From Callorhinus ursinus (Eukaryota > Chordata > Mammalia > Carnivora > Otariidae): a DNA stretch of 64,000 nucleotides. The DNA lies in the NCBI RefSeq assembly GCF_003265705.1, contig NW_020312894.1, positions 4,182,149 through 4,246,148 of the forward strand, written 5' to 3'. The position numbers and the translations under genes are program-made. This document shows, in pieces, positions 58,722 through 64,000 of this stretch. The notes beneath the pieces were generated by a model. The model did no database searches. It was not told the DNA's origin and was given only the letters and a program-made list of their open reading frames with translations. Within the stretch, counting starts at the first letter, position 1. Every line of letters begins with the position of its first letter.

Positions 58722-59200
58722 GGGGGGGGCACGCGTCACTTCTGCTCACTGTCACTGGCCAAAGGAGGTGACCTGACCAGGCCTGCTGTGAATGGGTGGC
58801 CATTACAGAGAAGGGCTTCTGTGTGTTACGGCCTGAACTTAGCGGTTTTCATAATACCTGAGGCGAGGTCCTGTCACCTGCACTGTTAGGATGACACACA
58901 AACAAGCAGATTGATAGGCTACACTAGCACTTGGACGCAGTAAGAAGAAAAGTGTCCACGAGCTTTGTTTAGCTAAACCCAGAACCAAAGAGACACAAAG
59001 AAAATTTGAATCAGCTCTTTGAGTAAGATGAAATCCTGAGCTGGAGACACTGTGCAAGGGGGACTTGGAACCTCTGTCTTCCCTAGCAGGTGCACAAATA
59101 AGACTGCAGCCCTGTGACAATAGCAAGGCTGCACTGAGCTGTGATTTCTGCTGATCTTAAATATACGTTTGTGTGTATATGCACGGACCTATATATCCCG
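58722..59200. other. Single-copy sequence, no gene recognised
   Basis: L1 sequence does not resume after the SINE head fragment. A perfect 12-bp palindrome GTTTAGCTAAAC lies at 58967-58978. Confidence 0.45.
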
Positions 59201-59440
59201 AATTAAAATCACGTAGAAGCTCTCTTTGCCTGAAGAAGAATCCCAACCATATTCGCAAGATGCCCTGATAACCTGCCCACCTCCTTCACCCTTATCTTTA
59301 ACCATTTCCCATAGGACCCCCTTCACTGATGTCAAACCTCCTAGACCCCCCTAGACATACCTTCATGCATGCTCTCCCTTCTTCCTGGCATATAATAAAT
59401 CCTCAATAAATATTCATTTAAAAGTAATAAATGAAGACAA
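59201..59440 (+). mobile_element. LINE L2-like 3' end, sense (tentative)
   Basis: TCCTGGCATATAATAAATCC and TCAATAAATATTCATTTAAA fit the sense L2 terminus (GCACATAGTAGGTGCTCAATAAA...). The upstream part is CT-rich and diverged. Confidence 0.5.
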
Positions 59441-60724
59441 ACCGAGATGAGGAGATAAAGTTACATAAACTAGGGAATGTTGACAGGGAACAACGGCGTC
59501 TAATCAGGTCAGGCTGGAGGTTCTGTGGGCAGGATCATCTCTGTTCAGTCTGCCCCCCGGGAGTAGGAAGACAGGCCTGATCTGGCTTTTTTCTTTTTTT
59601 TTTTTTTTTCTTCTCATTTTTGGAGCCCTAAGCTGTCAGGACGGAGACACAGAGAAGTGAGTTGTGAGTGACCCAGAGGAGGGAGAGGAGAGAGAGGGCT
59701 GGAGGCAGAGTCAGCGGGAGAGGTGGGAGGCGGCTGAGAGTGGGGGCCGCGGGCCTGTGGGGACCGTGGCGCCGTGTTCGCCTGACACCGGGGCGCACGG
59801 CCGGGGGACATGGAGTGAAGAAGTCTCCGAACTAGAGGGGCGTACCTTTCTTCAGGTCTGGTTACTTCTTTTAAATATTAATCAGAGAAACTGGAAAGCT
59901 TTATCGCAAAGAAAGGGGATGTGTTTTCCTCCCCAGGAGAGGCTTGCACCAATGTGCGAGCTCACACTCACTGGTTCCACACAGGGACTGCAAACCCCGC
60001 CTTGTGCTTGGCCCTAAGATGGAGCACACACAGACCTGCTGGGACGGAGGACCTTCACTGGCACAGCACGTGCATTTCGTCCCTGAGCTGATTTCCACGG
60101 GCTGCAAAGTTTGTGAATGCATCCAGGTAATTTCAGTCCCCTCCGTACAACTGGACTTCAGTTTTTTAAAAGAGCCCTTGTTTAAACCAACTGCATCCCT
60201 ACCCTGGCCAAATTGAAAACAGCAGTCCACCCTCCAGAGCTAACCTACTTTATCATGATTTATACATGGGAACGTGAGCCTTGCCAAGAAACACACGACC
60301 TCTGCCCGATATTAATAATTGCAGTATGGAGACAAAGTCCATTACATGCGATAATTCTGTACGTGGCTGAATCTATTTAAAGGGGGAAAAAAAAAAAAGA
60401 GAGATGAGACTCTCACTTCCCACAAACAGGAGTGGAGGAATGTTAGCTGAGAAATGTGGACAACAGATTTCATGGGGAAAAGGAGTTGGAGAAGCAGTTT
60501 TTAAGTACTTCCCAGAGACCAACTTCACATTGAAATGCTGTAGAGCTATGGGTGTGGGGCAGCGGTGTCCAGTAAATGCCCAATAACCAGCTCTCCGAAG
60601 GGGAAAAGCCCGGCTCTAAGTTTTTGCCAGTTTCCATGGTGTAATACTGCCCCCGAATAGCACACCAGTGCATACCATTTTCACTGTAGAGATGAAATCG
60701 GCATAAATAACCTCAAGACCATTG
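59441..60724. other. Single-copy sequence with small CpG cluster
   Basis: A T-rich tract lies at 59586-59612. A purine-rich then CpG-rich stretch at about 59680-59845 holds roughly 15 CpGs in under 200 bp. The part 60240-60380 is AT-rich and repeat-free. Frames of 117 (59664-60017, plus) and 109 (59901-60230, minus) codons show no domains. Confidence 0.45.
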
Positions 60725-60800
60725 ATCTTGATCATAGTAGGAAAATGCAATAAAATAATTAAATCTTGATCATAGTAGGAAAATGCAGTAAAATAATTAG
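60725..60800. repeat. 38-bp tandem duplication, two copies
   Basis: ATCTTGATCATAGTAGGAAA starts at 60725 and again at 60763. The two 38-bp units differ at one base (ATGCAA/ATGCAG). Such high identity indicates a recent duplication. Confidence 0.93.
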
Positions 60801-60990
60801 AAAGTCATTTATTTTGGAAATTTAAAATAAAATAATATTAATAAATAAATAAATAAAATTTTAAATAAAATAAGTAATACTTTTTAAATAAACACGTTTC
60901 ATTTAGGATTTACTATTTAAATAACTTATTTTAAATAATTACCTTTTAATAATATAATTTATTTAATTGTAAGTTTCTATCACTCAATAT
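60801..60990. repeat. AT-rich low-complexity tract
   Basis: AAATAA/TTTAAATA-type sequence without a fixed unit, adjoining the 38-bp duplication. Confidence 0.8.
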
Positions 60991-62800
60991 TTAAAACAGC
61001 TGTGTTCGACAACCAGCTCACACAATTCCTGAAAATTTAACAAGTGGCTCTTGAGAACCTGTATAAGCAGGCCCCAGCACACCACTGGGTTGGGGCAGAT
61101 GCTGTACGTGTATCTGTGTGTTTTTAAGAATAAAAATCTCATGGACAGAAGAGTGAATCTGAGTGCCACGTATATATTTTAATCTATTTTTCCTTTTCCT
61201 AGGGTCTGGTTGCATTTGGCCTGTGTTCAAATTGGCAATCTTGTAGAGACCGCCTTGCTTTCAAATATGAGCCAACACACTGGGGCCTGTGGTTCTTGAG
61301 CTGAATCTGGACGGAGTTCAAAATCTGCTGTGTATGTTTCTGAAAGTAAGCATAGCATGCACATTTTTTTCCAGTGTCTAAATCCTTTAAGACGGTCTTG
61401 CTTTGTGTAAGATAGAGTGATCCAGAGTGTTAGATTTCCTTATATCACCTCTAAATCAGAAATCAGAGAAGGTAAGAGACTTGGAGTCTTCTCTGAGGTG
61501 GATATCAATACACAAGCTAGGTCTTGTGCAGTTAGTGGTACGTGATGAGGACAGAGGGGCCAGTGACCAAGAGGCACCCCCCACCCCCGTGGGGCAACAT
61601 GGAGGGAAATGGTTACTGGAAATGTGACCAGGGATTTCTCGTGCATTCAGAATGGGTAGGGAAGGAAGTATGGTTGGGCTTCGCATCCTGACTATCTCCT
61701 CTTCCCGCTTCCCTGAATCTAAATAAGGTAGGGTGGTAGGTTCCAGCACTCCACTCGGGAAAGGGCACCCAATGTCCGCTCTGTGGTTTCTACATGGAAT
61801 GGGAGGGATGTGGTCCATGATGTACTCATGCATCATGGGGGAAGGGAGCAGAGACCTGTCTGATGAAACAAGGCACCTACAGCCTGAAACATAGATCCGT
61901 CTTAAAGCGAAGGGTCCCAGATCCATGTTCAAGATAGAAAGAGAGAAGCAGCAAAGTCTTAGCACTTGGGTTGGGCTAGTAGCGTGAGAGCGGTCAGGAC
62001 ACAGCCCACTGTTGAGCTTGGCGCCCGGCCGATGATAAGGCTCCACACCGCAGAGCAAGTCTACTTCCTTCCTGGCCAAGCCTCCCACACTAATGCGGCC
62101 TTATGCTTGGACCATGGACCTTGGCCTGGACCAACACAGAGGGAGATGAGGAGGAGGGGACCCTCTTACGGAGGATTTTTAGGAACTTTGAGTCAGACTC
62201 CCTGCTGGATGGCCAATCCTGTGTAAGTACACGCTCACTGCATCCGTATAGTAGGTGGTAGGTTTTCAGAAATCCAGCAGCACCTCTTAATCATCACCAA
62301 GTGCTGCAGTGGTCAGAGATTTCAGGAATTCAAGGAAGCTTGAGGCTTCTGGATAATATGGGAATCTCCATCAAGGGGACAGTGTGCCTTAATTTGGGGA
62401 GCTCTAAAAAAGGTCCAAAAGCCAAAGGAATATCTTTCTTTCCTCAAGCCACGTGTTTAAGACAGACTCGCCGAAATTTGTGTATACCTGTTTGGGGGGC
62501 TGGCTTACTGTTTGAGGGGCTGGGTTCAACTCGACAATTTACAAGTGACTGGCTCCTGGATAGAAGGTTCTGACAGGTCGACAGTGCTCCAGAGCTCGGT
62601 CCCCAGCCCCCTGGGTGCAGAGCATGGTGGACACCGAGGTGGGACGCGAGACAGGCCAGGATGCGGCGACCTGCATGAGTCTAGCTGAGCTGCTGGGGGA
62701 TGGGGAAGTGCTCACATGGTCCAAGAATGGCCAAAAGGCATTTCCGGTTTTGAAAAATCTGTGAGGTGAATTAACATACATGTAGGACGGGCAAGCTAAT
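60991..62800. other. Single-copy sequence, includes longest open frame of the window
   Basis: A 210-codon minus-strand frame (61456-62088) is the longest in the window but shows no recognisable domain, signal peptide or splice context. At the number of frames sampled a frame this long is not surprising. No repeat recognised. Confidence 0.4.
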
Positions 62801-63060
62801 TAATAACCGTGCAGCCTCTCCGTCGTCACCGGTGGCCTCACTCCCCTCCACAGCGTCCTTCACGCCACGCGGGGCCGCGGGTCCAGGGATGCGGCCCGCC
62901 TGACGTCAGAGCCTAGCAGCGGGCCGCAGTGAGGTAACCTGACACGAACAATTAGTGTCTGCCTCTAGAACAAACAGACATCAGCTATTAGTGTTGTCCT
63001 TTCTAATCCTCTCACACTATTTGATTACAATAAAAGTGCAGAAATCAGAGGAGGGGAGCA
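62801..63060. promoter_or_regulatory. Small CpG cluster with palindromic CRE, then AT-rich block
   Basis: About 15 CpGs lie within 62808-62930, and a perfect cAMP-response element TGACGTCA lies at 62901-62908. It is followed at 62945-63035 by AT-rich, repeat-free sequence with TTTGATTACAATAAAAGTGC. The combination suggests a regulatory element. No TATA box or exon is evident. Confidence 0.45.
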
Positions 63061-64000
63061 TTTTTTGTGGCATAATCGATCTTAAAATTGTCCTATTTTA
63101 TTTTGTGTTTTGTCAAAAATGAAAGGAACTCTTGAAGGCTTGCATGAAGACATTCACAGAAACTATTAAAGCTATGACACCAAATTACCTGAGAGATTAC
63201 ACGAGACCTTCCACCGGTTTGCTTGTCAACCTGTAGGCAGCTTCTACTATGGTTGTTAACCACTCTTGATTGTCCAAGACAGCCCTGCTTCCCAAGGGGA
63301 AATTTTTGGAGGAAAAAAATAGAAGCCCCCAGAAGACAGAAGCCAAAAGGATTCCAGAATGGACCACTGTGGGCTGGATTGTTGGGGAAGTCTGAACAGA
63401 GCCTGTCAAATGATCTGTCTGTTGCAATTATTGGGATACATTTGGTGTACAGTTGCATCTCTTCACTTGTGTGATCTCGTCCTGTGTCACCACGGAGCAC
63501 AGCCTGTCTGGGCCCCTGCTAGCTGTGGGGGAGGGCACGGAACAGCCATGTTCCACCCGGAGGGTCTGTTTGAAAAATCCCTCAGAATACTTGCCATAGT
63601 TTATCTCCTCTCACAAATCCTAGGATTTAACCTCCATGTACGAGTGAAAGGTGATCCGTTACAGTTCAGCATCTCTCCTCCTACAGGGTATAGAAGCCGC
63701 CATCCGTAACCTCCGCCGGCACGTGAGAACATTGGATGCGGCTTCCCACCTTATGCCAGTCTCACTCAGCAAATTAGAACAAAAATCAGAAGAGCATTTT
63801 CCATTTCAATGGCTAGGGAACATTTCCATTCTAAAAGGCCCAGTTAGGACACTCAGTGAAGAAATTAATGAGTTCCCTCAATCCTAAAAGGAAAAACATA
63901 CGTTAAAAAAATCAGATAAACATCAAACCCAAATCTGGGAATTTGACTTGGCCTGGGATCATCTAGGTCCCAGCCCTGGAGGGGAGGTGGTACTGAGGGG
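63061..64000. other. Single-copy sequence, no gene recognised
   Basis: No repeat seen. The 135-codon minus-strand frame at 63093-63500 and the 116-codon plus-strand frame at 63359-63709 overlap on opposite strands and show no domain. Confidence 0.45.

Overview
This window is nuclear DNA from a carnivoran mammal. I find no protein-coding gene I can support, and no tRNA, rRNA, CRISPR array, operon or bacterial-type feature. The species group is read from about 17 tRNA-Lys-derived CanSINE copies. Their heads read like CGCCTGGGTGGCTCAG, they carry an internal TC-rich stretch, and they end in AAATAAATAAAATCTT. The head and body sequence resembles arctoid caniforms (bears, pinnipeds, mustelids) more than the dog SINEC_Cf consensus. 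That placement is from memory of the families, not a search. All open reading frames are short (longest 210 codons), and several run through identifiable repeats.

Layout. 1-4.4 kb: two L1 segments in opposite orientation with four CanSINEs. 4.4-8.7 kb: mostly single-copy sequence with L2/MIR relics. 8.7-11.1 kb: a long antisense L1 3' portion. 11.1-22.4 kb: mostly single-copy sequence with one L2 and one antisense L1, including AT-rich stretches that look like conserved non-coding DNA. 22.4-26 kb: CanSINE, antisense MLT1 LTR, an L1 3' end, and a 133-bp segment present twice. 26-49.5 kb: SINE-poor, GC-mixed sequence holding a CpG-island-like patch (about 30.96-31.5 kb), four MLT1-type LTRs, two copies of another ERVL-type LTR (one nested in an MLT1), a MER20, MIR/L2 relics and several AT-rich candidate regulatory blocks. 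49.5-58.7 kb: AT-rich and repeat-dense, with three L1 segments and nine CanSINE copies. 58.7-64 kb: mostly single-copy sequence with a 38-bp tandem duplication and a small CpG cluster containing a palindromic CRE (TGACGTCA).

Interpretation. This looks like intergenic or deep intronic DNA. The repeat-poor AT-rich blocks, small CpG clusters and absence of exons fit the surroundings of a developmental regulator, but I cannot name a neighbouring gene. The most distinctive local structure is the 133-bp segment duplicated about 1.25 kb apart (24609-24741 and 25858-25990), with one copy inside an L1. I did not find a new multi-gene system and do not claim one. Repeat family names come from recognising consensus features by eye. 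Repeat boundaries are approximate unless a target-site duplication is stated.
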